A DNA stretch of 64,000 bases from Ciona savignyi (GCA_000149265.1 CH003035.1:565874-629873), one strand, 5' to 3'; positions 14,662 through 26,069 are shown, numbered from the stretch's first letter. Notes: a model not told the origin generated them from the letters alone. Made by a program: numbers and translations.

Positions 14662-14674
14662 GTTGCTATGCAAC
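14662..14674 (-). promoter_or_regulatory. RFX X-box-like palindrome upstream of CFAP45
   Basis: GTTGCTATGCAAC is an inverted pair GTTGC/GCAAC with a 3-bp spacer, close to the X-box GTTGCCATGGCAAC. It lies 51-63 bp upstream of the CFAP45 start codon, where X-boxes of ciliary genes usually fall. The spacer is one base shorter than the ideal palindrome. Confidence 0.6.
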
Positions 14675-15284
14675 AATAATAAAAGAAATATAGAACAACG
14701 CCACTGGTGGATATCTCAATATTTACAAGAAAAAATAACATCAAATTTTGTTAAAAATTATTTATTCTCTTAATTTGTGGTTTGAAAACATGCTGAATAA
14801 AAATTAATTTTCAATAATATACATAATTGTTTGTTTTTTTTTTTGTAAAAAGAAAAATTCTGGGAATAACCCTAAATCGATTACCTTCTTTTAAAAAAGG
14901 AAAGCACTTTAAATGTACTATAAAAAATACACTATAAAAACAGAGACTATTCCGTATATCGCTAAAAAAATAAATATAATTTTGATAGGTCGTCATAGTT
15001 CCAAGTTTAATTCTGGTTTCTTGCGATTTAGGTTAAAGTGAAAATCACATAAGAGCCATAGAAATAAAAATTAATGTTATTTATTTGATTTGGACCAAAC
15101 CAAATGTGATGTGATATGAGGTCAAAATGAATGATGGATAGTGTAGTGTAGTACATTGCAGTTGTTTCACGTTTAAACTAGGTTTCTAATTGAAAAATAC
15201 CGATAAGGTAATAATTTTTTATTTCCTTGATACAGGATTTTAAAACAGACTAGAATACTTACTTTTATTACAGTTCAATTGGAG

Positions 15285-15475
15285 GAACTAAAAGGAGGGA
15301 AAGATGGGGAAGGGAAGACGGTAAACTGTACAGTTAAATAAAGATTAGGGCATTAGAGTTATTTTTTTAAATTGTGGTTGGTGTTAGGGTTAGTTCTGGG
15401 TTTTGGATTAGTGTTTACGATTGGGTTAGAATTAGTTTCCACAGTTATAATGTGCAGTTTCTCTCCTTCCATTCC
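15285..15475. mobile_element. MITE copy (ggttag-core family)
   Basis: Has the purine-rich end aactaaaaggagggaaag and a roughly inverted cttccattcc end, around a core with ggttagttctggg and gattagtgttta. The same core recurs at 25591-25845 and 61428-61636. It is followed directly by tacctccaaatactacag, the terminal motif of the 25.6-kb copy. Boundaries are approximate. Confidence 0.6.
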
Positions 15476-15759
15476 GGTACCTCCAAATACTACAGAATGG
15501 CTTCGACCGCATGAATCGCTTGGAGCGATTTCATGCTGGATATATATTCTCATATCATCTGAACTTTTAAAGTGCAATCAACTACAAGCTGATTTTGATC
15601 ACACCATCTTGTGGCAATGAGCAAAAAATAGGGTTTATTACATGACTACTTGGGGTGTGGTTGCGACTTTGGGCAAGTCCTTTATGGCTGTTGCTTTAAC
15701 CCAGGGGTCTTTATCGAATACAATTTAGTGCACTGTAGCATGATCACATTAAAAATTCC

Positions 15760-16560
15760 TTTTTGAACCCAAACCCCATTTAACTAAACCCCTTACAAGT
15801 ATAACCCTTTCAAATAAACCCATTTCAACTGGACCCCTTTCAACTATACATCTTTCAACTATACCCCTTTCAACTATTCCCCTTTCATCTATACCCCTTT
15901 CATCTATACCCCTTTCAACTATACCCCTTTCAACCCAGTATGGAAAGTAAGGCAGCTGCACACTCAAGTTTTTTTCCCTGCGTATTTGCACACTTGGGTA
16001 ATTTCACAACAAACCTGTAAACCTACCTCTGGACCTTGGGTAATTTACTGTCAGTACATTTTTTGTTGTAGCCAACCCTATGTTATGTAGATAAATATGT
16101 TAGCTGGCGGACACGATAGATTTAGGATAAAATAATATGTTTGTTTAAGATTTTGGTAAAACAATAATAAAAAGAAGATTATGTGCACACTTGAAGTGTG
16201 CACTTTTGGACATTTGCACACTGCACACTTAAATATTTGACGCGTGCACACTCGAGATCTCTGCGAAATTGACGTACTTTTCATACAGGCTTTCAACTAT
16301 ACTCATTTCAACTAAACCCTTTTTTAACTAGAAAGGTTCCAACTTGACGTTTAGACACTTTTTAACTTAATAAATTTCAACTGAACCTCCAATTACACCC
16401 CTTTTAACTAGACCCGTTCAACTAAACCATTTTAAGTTCAACTTTCTTAACTGAGCCCCTTGTTACTTACCCCCTAAACTTTTTTAACTTAATCTCTTAA
16501 TACTAAACCGCTATTACTACCTAATGAACACTTCGAGCTATACCCCTATTGTACTTTCAG
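15760..16560. repeat. Degenerate 15-bp minisatellite, interrupted
   Basis: Units close to CAACTATACCCCTTT repeat best over 15775-15940 and resume in more decayed form from about 16288 to 16560. The middle, about 15945-16287, is unrelated and contains the hairpin GTGCACACTTGAAGTGTGCAC at about 16181-16201. The reverse-strand frame giving repeated ERGIVERGID peptides is a by-product of the repeat. Confidence 0.75.
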
Positions 16561-16924
16561 TTTTGACTACCAAAGTGTCTAAATTCGCTACTTTAAATTA
16601 AGATAGAATTGCTTTGATAAGTGTTCCAAGTTCTCCAAGCGATCCTGTAGTAATTAAAGACACTCTATAAATTGACACATGGTAGCCAGTGTTTGGCTAA
16701 TGAAAAAAAATGCACTTCAATAACTGATCTTCAGTAAAAAAAAACATTTTTAAATTTGCAGGATTTTGTAATTGTGTTTATCTGGTAACTTTAACTTGTA
16801 CTTTTGACAATCTGACAAAATTGAAACACAACATTTTGTGAATCACTTTGGGTAGTTTGATTTCGTTGTTTTACACATGGTTGATTGAGGGCCAATTAAC
16901 ATTACAAGTCCCAAGATATACAAC

Positions 16925-19900
16925 ATGGCAAAAGAGCAAGAGAGTGAAAAGATTGATTTTCGGTATGAAGGTTTTAAAAAAGCTAAAAATATTGTGTGCA
17001 GTTGTCAAAGCGTCTACTTCTTAAATTCACTATTATTAATTACCAAGTTTATATCACTTCATGAAATGGTAGATGGAGGGTAATACTACTTTAACACACA
17101 TTGCTTAATTGATCAGTCACTATTTTATCATGTAAAAGGAAATTGAAAAAATTATAGCCAATAATTATCAGCCTGTCTTAATGGAGTTCATAGTGAATTT
17201 TTTGTCAGCCCGAATTGTTTCTAATGATTTTAGCCTTCACTTAATCCTTTTTATATAAATTTATAAAATCTTCACCTATTACCTTATTTCTATATACAGA
17301 AATCACTACAATTCTGTTTGAAAAAGATTTTTTTCCAATTCCTGGTAAAATATAGAGGATAAAACTATGATGCTAGAGTGTTGTTATTACCAAACTGAAA
17401 CTTTAACACTGATATAAAACACATGCTTTCCAGCTCTGGATGCAGCTTGACACGCCTTGAAAACTTGATCAACGTGTTTGATGAATATGATCGCCATGAA
17501 TTTGACGACCAAATGGCAATGGAAGTTCATATAATGAAAGAGCATATCTTTAATATACTAGGTATTTACCATGACTGGGCTATAAATGATATTTTGTTGT
17601 GATGTGGTGATAGGAAATTCTACTGTAGCTGTGTAAGTCCTAATGTATTTGCTAAGGGTGTGTATACCTAATACTATTGGTCTTTCATAAGATACAAATA
17701 TCAAAATAAAAATCTTTATTGCATGTGTGTCATGTTAATGGATTGTTGTAATATTGACGACCACCGTCTCTACCCACCATTGAAGCAGAAAGTACCATAT
17801 ACTTGACCACTTTATAATTAGCTCATCACACTTGATGTGCTTTTAAAAATGTAATACTTGTAGAAAAATAGTAATGTATATACGGAATCCATTCTATTGT
17901 CGAAAAGTAGTTGATTATAACGCTTTATTATGCGTTACTGCATTTTTGAAACTTGTACATTGCACAACTTTCACCTTATCCGAATTTACTTACCGGAATT
18001 TAAAAGAAATTTAGTATTATTAGTTTATTGTATTGGTGAGTTGTTTTATTGTATGTATAAAAAAAATTGATGTTTTTATGTAGCATTCTCAATGCTGGCT
18101 AGTTACAATTAAAACTGATATGAATGTTATTGCATCATATATTAAACCTATTATATTCCAATTTATATTACGGTCATTCTGACCCATGAGTGGTATTGAT
18201 TTTTTCAGTCATGTATGAGGCTTTGTAGGTCCCAGTGGGCAGTGGTATATCACTCATCTAAACCATGAATTACAGGAGATGTACAAAAAATTGATAACAA
18301 ATTACCGGTAGCAAATGAATACTTATTATTATCTGGAAGCGCGCGAGATGGAACTCTTGACATCGAAATTGAAACCCCCACTGAACTGACCAGGTAGCTA
18401 GATCTTGTTTTACTTCCTTTCTTAAATATTTCATGTACATGATGCAAACTAAGCATGTTTTAAATATAGTCGATTTCACAGTTTGCTACCTGCAAAATCT
18501 CCACTTTTTTAAATGTTTAAACTATACATATTGTGTTTACAGACAGTTTGCCCACTAATTGTGCAATCAACTAGTATATGCCGTGCACAACAACATATGT
18601 TTAAGTTTTCTATGTGTTTAAACCATTTGTCAAGATTTTTATAATTTTACAAATACTTACTAGTAACCTGCTACAATATTAGACTGGACAGCCTGATATA
18701 TGTTCAAAATAGTAGCACATCTTAAGCCTTCTTATTATATGATTAAATTTACTAGTTTGTTTACATATATTATTAAAATTCCTTTTTTATTTATATAGAG
18801 GGAACGATTTTGACTTGGATTATACTTTGTTTGTTCCTGTTTTGAAGCTCCACGATCGGAATCAGCCAGTTGTACTTGATATGCGACATTCGATACCATG
18901 TCACTCCTGGATCAGTTTAAAGTGAGCTTTTTAATGTTTTAAGTTTTGTATTTCTACACTTAAAGGTACTTTATGATATTAATCGTAGGTAATAAACTAA
19001 AAAAGGAAGCAAAGCTTAGGTAACTTTAATAAAATAATTTCAGATTGTTTGATGATGTAACTGTATCGAGATGGGAGTCGTGTTGCAAAACTATTGAAAA
19101 TCAAACTGAAGGTGGACAATTCCTTTCCCCTCCCAAGGTTTGCGAATGGTTTCATGAAACATTGGTGAAAGTAAGTCATTTATATTTATTGATTTATTTA
19201 AATCACGGTGTAAGGTATCCAAATTCATTAAAATTAATTAGGCTTAAAACTGGTGAAATACACTGATTTAAACTTAAAATCAGTCATAAACATAACGACA
19301 GACACACCCAAACATGATGAATTACTTATTTACCCCTGGCAAATATTAAGGTGCGCTTTTAAAATAATTCGACAAAAACTAAAATCACATGTCATCGAAT
19401 ATAGATTGCGACTGTTAAACAATGTTACAATACATTACAAACTAATTATTAGATATTTTAAAAATATGAAGCTCTGAAGAGTGTGTAGTAAAGCTTAAGT
19501 TATATGAGGGGGAAACATGCTTTAGGAAATGGTGTGATTAGTAACACATAAGCCAAAGTAGAAAACAAGAAGAGCTAAAATAAAGATCCACCTCTGTCAG
19601 TACATCACTATATATCATTACATATTTATATATAACCCTCGCCCACCTATACTTTGTTTTTCAGGTTACTGATGAGTTAAAAGAGAATGTGAAAAGGGGT
19701 CAACCTAAAATAGTCGCAGTCCAACAGAGTGGTGTGGCCACCACCATAATACTGGCGAGTGGTGGCACCAGAATAATGTATGATCTGGTCCCAGTAGTTT
19801 CATTCCGCGGCTGGCCCGCTGTTGCCATGGGATGGTTGTCAGAAAACCACTTTTGGGATGGAATTTTACCAGAAGAAGAAGGTGAAGTATTTTACTCAGT

Positions 19901-22900
19901 TTGCGTAATGCTGATAAGAATTTAAGATTGGCCTTCGTCTCTTTTCTTTATTATTTTGATCTGTACTTAACAAAGACAAGGATTCTTATTTTTTCTCCAC
20001 ACATAACATAGTAAATGTCATTATTAATGTGTCGTTTACTTTATGCCAATATTTTGGCTTCCAAAGCCATTGTAATGTATTTAAATCTTTAATTTTTAGC
20101 AGCCTTTACTCCTAGTTTGAACTTATATATATATTTAAATTCACTGAAACTGGGGAATAACTGTAAAGTGGCTAGCTCAGGCACATTTCTGCGCAGAAAG
20201 GTAAAAAGATCAACGCTAACCTGCCTCTTATGAGCTTTAGCAGTTAATGAAATATTCAACCTCCATTTTCCCTCCTTAACTCTTTCACTCCCGGCCAAAT
20301 GCATTAATTTAAACATGCTGTCCCGCAGTGTTTTTTACAATTTTTGGTCATTTTCAAATTAGCACAGTTTTTCACAAATTTATGCTACGATTTAATATTT
20401 AGTATGGTTGGAAAGATAATTTATCCCTCTTTTAAACAAACCGCACACCTAGAATCTACCTCCAATAAAGAATAAATTATGTAAACTTTAGTGAACACCA
20501 CTTTTTATGTAAAGAAAATTCTGCTCGACTTTGAAAATTTTGAGGTGCACTGACAAACGAAATACTCACTAATTATTGGCATGCCCAAATGATATAAAAA
20601 TTGGAATGTAGTTTGTCTAATAGTTTTTGTACTCAGGAAAATTTGAACTGTATTTGTATCCTCAGTAGTTTTTTTACTATTCCTATTCGAAATTTTCCTT
20701 TATTCCAACTATATTATGAAAAATTGAACCAAAACGCATTGAAGTTATTAGTTTTGTAGAACTAAAATAGTAAAAAGTATAAATAAGAACAGTGAAGGAA
20801 GTGTAAAAAGGGCATACAAAAGCAAACAAACACAAATACTATATGTCTATATCCAATATTCTTCAAAGCAGGGCACACCGAACTAGCTAGTCTCGCCGCA
20901 TTTTTCTTTATCGTGCGCTCAGCAGGCCCAGCTGGATTCATGCTTTGGTGAACACGAAGCATAAACGCCTGCTGCGAAAACTTCACCAACGCTCTCCTTT
21001 TTTTCTTAACGGCACGAAATTCACAGAGAATGTAAAGAAAGACTTGCTTGACAAAAAGAGCTTCTCCGCAAGTTAACGCGACTCCTATTGGCTGAGTTAG
21101 TCACTTGTAAATTCGTGTAAAATCGATAGAAATAAGAGGCGAAGCCTTGAAAAAGAAAGGCTATCACTCCTCGCATTTTTAATATTTCTCAATGAAAATT
21201 ATAGAGAATAAAATATAGAGTTTCCTTGATCGAATGAGCCATAGCTGAGGTCTCTACCATTACGCATTGCGGAGAAATCGTTTTTTAGATTTGCACCCAT
21301 TTATGTACAGGCGGGATACCATGTTTTCCCACCAACTCGCGATATATGGCGAGTTGGGACGGAAAGAGTTAAACTTATTAAAGTAGAATTATTAAACTCT
21401 TAATTAACTTCGTTATGAATTGTTTCTATGCTGGGTTTCAGAGGTAATAGCATTTCGTTTTTAATAATTAAATAAAAAAATAATTTCCAGAAATATTATT
21501 GTAGTTTAATCTTTCTATAGTTCAAGAAAAAAATGTTACTGATAGTAATATTTGGGCAAAATTTTGTTTCTTGCCTAAATTGCCAAAAAATTTTAATGAG
21601 TGAACCTCAATTTTGTCATTTTACAGTTATCACTGGATTTCACTTGGTTCCAGCATGTAGCTTAGTTGGCGACAAGGAATTAGAGTGGAGACTTTCGTTC
21701 GCTCGTAGCGAAGTTCAACTAAAGCGATTTATTCCAATGCCTTTTATGAAGACTTTCTATGCCTTCAAAGCAATCATGAACAGAGCATTAGGTCGCTACA
21801 ACAAAGTAAGATATTTTCGCCATTATATTTATGTGATTGCATAGTTTTGTTTGAACTGTAGTTGTAGCACAAATCACAATGCAATTGCTCATCCAACATA
21901 ACATGCATTATTTAATAATTAATTCTAAACAATTGATTTACTGTAAGGTTAATGTATTTGTTTTTTTAAAGAGGTACCAAATTGAATTATACAATTTTGC
22001 ATTAAATTTAATACACTTAAACATTGCTTTATCCGATAATTGCTTCTTATTGCCAAATCTTCTATACACCCCAAGTTTTACATATATTAGGGATTTACAA
22101 AAAATTAACAATTTTGATTTGGACTACATATAAATTTAAGAATTAATATTATGCAGATCATGAAGCCTTACATACTTCGTAGCCTGCTTTTATGGGCATG
22201 TGACAGAGTAAAGCTTCGATATTTGTCAAACGAGGACATTGTTGCTGAATGCTTGTTGGGACTTATAGATGACACTCTACAGTGTTTGCTCAGCCGATCA
22301 TGCCCCAATTACTTCATACCGCAGTATAATATGATTGGGCATCTCGATGATCAGACTGTGCTCAAGTTATGTCAAGTTGTCTTAATGGTACGTTTAATAT
22401 GTTTTCATAGGGTTAAACTTACACAAATTTTAACCAATATAAGAACTGGATATTTAGGTTTATCCCTCGGTATGGGAAAATATTCTCTTAAAGGCTATCA
22501 TTAAATTACCATATGTGTACCCGTTGTACCGTTAAGAAACCGGGCTATGGTATTGTACATGATTGAGTATTATCTACTTTTTTCTTCAACCCATGACATT
22601 AAGTTTGGGCAACATTTGCAAAGTGACTTGCTTAAGAACACAACAGACTTCAAAAATAGACCAGGATGGTAGCACAGAAACATATATGGCTACAATAATA
22701 ATAATAATTTTGGAACATGCAACATACTGAAGAGGACAAATGTTGTATTGAAATGGTAAATATGTTCAGTGAAATGGTAAATATGTTCAGTATTGTTTTA
22801 TTTCTTCGAACTTAAGGTACGAAGTGATCCGGCAGAGCATGTGAGAAACGCAGTGGATCAGGTGAAAGCTGCAAGGGAACTAACAAAGTCTTACCATGAT

Positions 22901-23320
22901 GAACAAATAGAGAGAAGACCAATTAGTAGCAGGTTCGTTTGGTGTTGTGTTATATGTTGCAAATATATATAACATAAAATTAACAAATTTAGTCTTTTTT
23001 AATTGGATCTGGAAAATTATTAAGTGATGCTGTAGTCTTTTTTAACTGAAGCTGGAAAATTAAAAAGTGATGCTTTAGTCTTTTTCAATTGAAGCTAAAA
23101 AATTATAAATTGATGCCACAATATTTAAACTATTGATCTTTTTACCAGTGCAAATGGGGCTCCACAAAGCAACGTTAAACAGAATTCAAGACAAGAACTC
23201 GATTTAGCTGAGAAAATGCGGAGATTAGTCGACAGCAACCCAGGCAAAAGCATTTCAGTATTTATTAACCCAGACGATCACTCCCAGCCACATTTTCGAA
23301 TTGACGGCAAGTTTTTTTGA
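16925..23320 (+). CDS. MB21D2: Mab-21 domain-containing protein 2 (cGAS-like fold)
   Basis: Ten exons: 16925-16962, 17434-17561, 18276-18393, 18799-18921, 19044-19170, 19665-19881, 21627-21805, 22157-22387, 22817-22932 and 23149-23320. They encode 482 residues in frame throughout, against about 491 in human. Near-identical family blocks include KLPVANEYLLLSG, LVPVVSFRGWPAVA, EWRLSFARSEVQLK, CPNYFIPQ and the C-terminus NPGKSISVFINPDD...HFRID. The Mab-21 fold is a nucleotidyltransferase fold shared with cGAS. Seen here are Gly76-Ser77, Asp98 and Asp100 in NDFDLDYTL, and Asp218 in YDLVPVV; these align with the nucleotide- and metal-binding positions of cGAS. Whether the protein is catalytic is inference. 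Intron 6 holds a piggyBac-like element, intron 8 a decayed SINE and intron 9 a short tandem repeat. The start ATG gives the family-typical short charged leader ending in DFRSG. Confidence 0.95.
20280..21368. mobile_element. Non-autonomous piggyBac-like element
   Basis: TTAA at 20276-20279 and 21369-21372 flank inverted ends: CTCTTTCACTCCCGGCCA on the left and, inverted from the right, CTCTTTCCGTCCCAACTC. A TTAA target duplication and C-T-C-T-rich ends are typical of piggyBac. The element is 1,089 bp with no transposase visible, within intron 6 of MB21D2. Confidence 0.72.
22448..22680 (-). mobile_element. Strongly decayed SINE
   Basis: Successive SINE landmarks survive in order: ggatatttaggtttatccc, atgggaaaa, an acccat segment, and aagtgacttgcttaagaacacaac. 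It lies in intron 8 of MB21D2. Confidence 0.6.
22990..23118 (+). repeat. 43-bp tandem repeat, three units
   Basis: Units start at 22990, 23033 and 23076, each beginning tagtcttttt and containing gaagctggaaaatta and aagtgatgc variants. It lies within intron 9 of MB21D2. Confidence 0.8.
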
Positions 23321-24043
23321 GTGAACCACACCGTTCAGTTTCAGCGTTGGGAATGCAAGCCATTCTGATAGAACACTGGTCGTGGAGCACCCGTGGTTCA
23401 ATTAGCAATCAGCAGCAAATGCCATTTTCTTGACTTTTTTCTTTTCTTCATTATCCAGAAAAGACTTATACGGTACAAAGATTATGGTGCATTATTTCAA
23501 ATCCAATTTGAAATAATTTTATATATATATAGACATAAATATATATTCTGTAAGTTGTAAACTAATTAATGTTCCCTTGTGTAACGTGCTAAATATCATG
23601 CATCCTACCCGTTTGTTCATGTTGTGNNNNNNNNNNNNNNNNNNNNNNNNNNNNNNNNNNNNNNNNNNNNNNNNNNNNNNNNNNNNNNNNNNNNNNNNNN
23701 NNNNNNNNNNNNNNNNNNNNNNNNNNTTTCCACTACACCAAAATGAAGATTACAGCAATAAAGTTTTAAACATGGGGTTGGGAGTTAGTGCTGGATTGAA
23801 ATTGGATAGTTTGTGAGCAGTTAGTTACCCTTGTTTTTGTGTTGCTTTTGGTGTTGCCCCTAGATACTGTTTATTACCAGTTGATGCAGGTGGGTTATCA
23901 CAACTGGTCTAGTTTCCGTCACAGTATAGGTATAAGGGATTCGTAGAAGCATTAATAAGTGTGCAACTGTCTGGTCATCTTAAAAGGCATTTATAATTAC
24001 CACACTGACCACATTTGTTTGGCACTGTACTATAAAATAACAA
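23321..24043. other. Intergenic region with assembly gap
   Basis: Lies between the convergent MB21D2 and CCDC59-like genes. Exactly 100 N occupy 23627-23726, a conventional gap of unknown true size. The sequence either side shows no supported exon. Confidence 0.7.
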
Positions 24044-24521
24044 TCATAAGCAATATTTACTCTTATTATGTTCTATTTTTTCCAATAGAATGTCAACTTG
24101 ATTTTTCATAATGGGCTGGCCTTTGCTTGTTCGGGCACTCAGTTTTTTATGAATGGCACTTTTTTTCTTGCGCTTTTGAATGCGAATTTTGTCTTGTTGC
24201 TTTTTTTCTTCTTCCCGTTTACTTTGAGCTTCCTGCTTTTGCTTAATTCTGTGCTGTGCGTATTGCACAAGATTTTTAGTACTGTTTGCTTGTTTTGAAT
24301 TTGATTTCATTATTCTGACATTTTTATCACCAACTTTGTTTGACATTGGGTTCATTTTGTTTTTCTTTCCGCTGAAATTTGCGATATTGGTGTATCACTT
24401 TCCGTTTGTTGGAATCTATTGGTTTTTGTTTCTGTATCTTCATTGCAACTGGTTTGCCAGAGTTTGCCAGGCTTTTACTTAAATACCAGGCTTCCAATTC
24501 TTTTAGAGGCACACTACTTTT
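24044..24521 (-). CDS. CCDC59: CCDC59/TAP26-like rRNA-processing protein, frameshifted
   Basis: A terminal exon starts after the acceptor TTTCAG at 24522 and ends at the stop at 24044. The upstream part reads in one frame (about 24521-24370) and includes NKRKVIHQYRKFQRKEK, like the basic block of CCDC59. The downstream part reads in the next frame (about 24370-24044) with a Lys/Glu-rich coiled coil and the family signature SKGQPIMKNQVDILLEKIE. The shift lies in an A-rich run near 24360-24375; one surplus base would explain it. TAP26/Fyv7 proteins act in ribosome biogenesis, and TAP26 was first described as a TTF-1 partner. No upstream exon was found, so the N-terminus is missing or supplied by trans-splicing. 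It could be an assembly error or a young pseudogene. Confidence 0.72.
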
Positions 24522-24856
24522 CTGAAATGAATTTTTTTTAATGGAATGATAACTAAGGTTTTAATCAATGATTTAAATCAAATATGCAAAAATGGATAAA
24601 TGAGACAAATGTTGCACATCACCAAGAAAAATGAACCAGTTAAAATCAATGTGATATCTTTTGACAAATTTTATATGTCAGTACGTCATAACTCCAACAG
24701 TACATCAGGTATAAATGACTAGTATCGAAGCGAATAAATAATATACTAATAATGCAATAAACAAGATATGCCTAAATTTTAGCCTATATAGATAAATTTT
24801 AGTCAATTATTAAAATGTTTATTATTATCATACGTCCATACGAGATTATGATTTGA

Positions 24857-25231
24857 TCATTCGAACAAAATGGGAATTACGTCCTCTGCTATCTGGTTTT
24901 CAACAAGTTTTTCATTAGGAGCTCCCCATTTCATTAACGTAGGTACACCAGTGAGCTTTAACTGACTGTTTGTTCGAAACTCGTTAGTTTTATCCTTCCA
25001 GTAGTCCCTTGCTCCAACAGAGCAGTAGATGAAAACAAAATCATCGTCATCTTGAATGGCTTTCAAACTTTTACGCACGACTGGTTCGCTGGTTACACAA
25101 TCAGGACACCAACTCTTGCCATTTTCATCTTTGTCGCCACAAAACAAACACAAAATAGTTTTGTTTTTTAATTCAGATGATGTTACAGTATTTATGAAGT
25201 TGGTATATCCATTCACCTTAATTTCTTTCAT
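24857..25231 (-). CDS. TXNDC17: Thioredoxin domain-containing protein 17 (TRP14)
   Basis: A single intronless frame of 124 residues, matching the roughly 123-residue vertebrate protein. The active site WCPDC has Cys42 and Cys45, and is followed by SEPVVR. The later blocks FIYCSVG, YWKD and TGVPTLMKWG are typical, with the cis-proline in GVPT. TRP14 is a cytosolic oxidoreductase, reduced by thioredoxin reductase, that acts on cystine and some phosphatases. The ATG at 25231 is chosen because the frame upstream has only a non-ATG start and this Met gives family length. The stop lies 335 bp before the CCDC59-like exon on the same strand. The lack of introns is unusual next to its neighbours and could mean a retrogene, though the frame is clean. 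Confidence 0.95.
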   Translation of the reverse strand: MKEIKVNGYTNFINTVTSSELKNKTILCLFCGDKDENGKSWCPDCVTSEPVVRKSLKAIQDDDDFVFIYCSVGARDYWKDKTNEFRTNSQLKLTGVPTLMKWGAPNEKLVENQIAEDVIPILFE

Positions 25232-25405
25232 TTTTTCAATCTTAACCTTATTTATAAACAACTATTACGGTACCTACACATGTGTATAATATAACTTAAG
25301 CAAAATACAGTGATAAATGCAATCAACATAAAGTGTTTTTTAAAAGTGTGTAAACAAACCTGTCTTTTTGCCATACTTTTTGCCTAAACAATTATAACTC
25401 ATTAG

Positions 25406-25551
25406 ATATTGATCCTGGCAACTCTACAATAGCGAAAAAGAAAAAAAACTCAAAAAAGAAAGTGAAAAGTGATATTAAAAAACGGGAGTGGTGGAAAAGT
25501 GGGAATTTCGCAGGAAAGCAGTTCGTTTTTAATGGTCATTTTCATCGGTAA
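25406..25551 (+). CDS. Possible terminal exon, unrecognised basic protein
   Basis: After an acceptor-like TCATTAG, a frame of 48 codons runs to TAA. It opens with an acidic/small stretch, continues with a run of lysines (IAKKKKNSKKKVKSDIKKRE), and ends with WWKSGNFAGKQFVFNGHFHR. The composition suggests a nuclear or nucleolar protein tail, but I recognise no family and found no upstream exon. A SINE begins a few bases after the stop. Chance open reading is a real alternative. Confidence 0.3.
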
Positions 25552-25561
25552 CACCGAGCTT

Positions 25562-25975
25562 CCACCGGAGCTATTGCAGTGTGCTCACTGCGGTACCTCT
25601 AAATACTACAGGAGCGCTTGGACCGCTTGGAGCGCATGGAGCGCTGAAATCGCTTGGAGCGCTTGGATCGCTTACTATACTTAGTAATTACAAAAGCCAT
25701 GATATTAATGTTAGGGTTGGGGTTAGAGTTAGTTCTGGGGTTGAGATTAGTGTTTGGGACAGGGTTAGAATTACTTTTCATAGCAATCTAAGTGATCCAA
25801 GCGCTCCAAGCGATCCAAGCGGTCCTGTAGTATTTAGAGGCACCCTGCTCACTGTGCTGTGTATAATTCAGTCGTTTCTAGACCCAACCGACTCGCTTAC
25901 GCCCAGATTCGAATCTATAAACCTTCGGCTGAACGGTAACGTACTACTCCGCTAAGCTAATCGGGTATTCGGTTT
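25562..25975 (-). mobile_element. Decayed SINE split by a MITE
   Basis: The SINE body accggagctattgcagtgtg is interrupted at 25590 by a 255-bp MITE and resumes at about 25855 with tgtgtataattcag, then the tRNA-like head (aaccttcggctgaacggtaac, gctaagctaatcggg). It documents nested insertion. Confidence 0.75.
25591..25845. mobile_element. Palindromic MITE with 9-bp target duplication
   Basis: The flanks TGCTCACTG at 25582-25590 and 25846-25854 are identical. The ends are long inverted repeats containing CCTCTAAATACTACAGG and tandem gcttggagcg decamers. The core holds ggttagagttagttctggg, shared with copies at 15.4 and 61.5 kb. A 9-bp duplication suggests Mutator-like mobilisation. Confidence 0.8.
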
Positions 25976-26069
25976 TAATTGCTGGATTTAATATGGACCT
26001 ATACACGTGTTATGACCTGTCGACCACATAAGGCATAAGGAGTATGGACTAATTGATAATTGGCATAAT

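Noticed and set aside
15749..15991. Reverse-strand frame encoding ERGIVERGID repeats
   Set aside because: A direct product of the 15-bp minisatellite, whose length is divisible by three. No start context, homologue or splice support.
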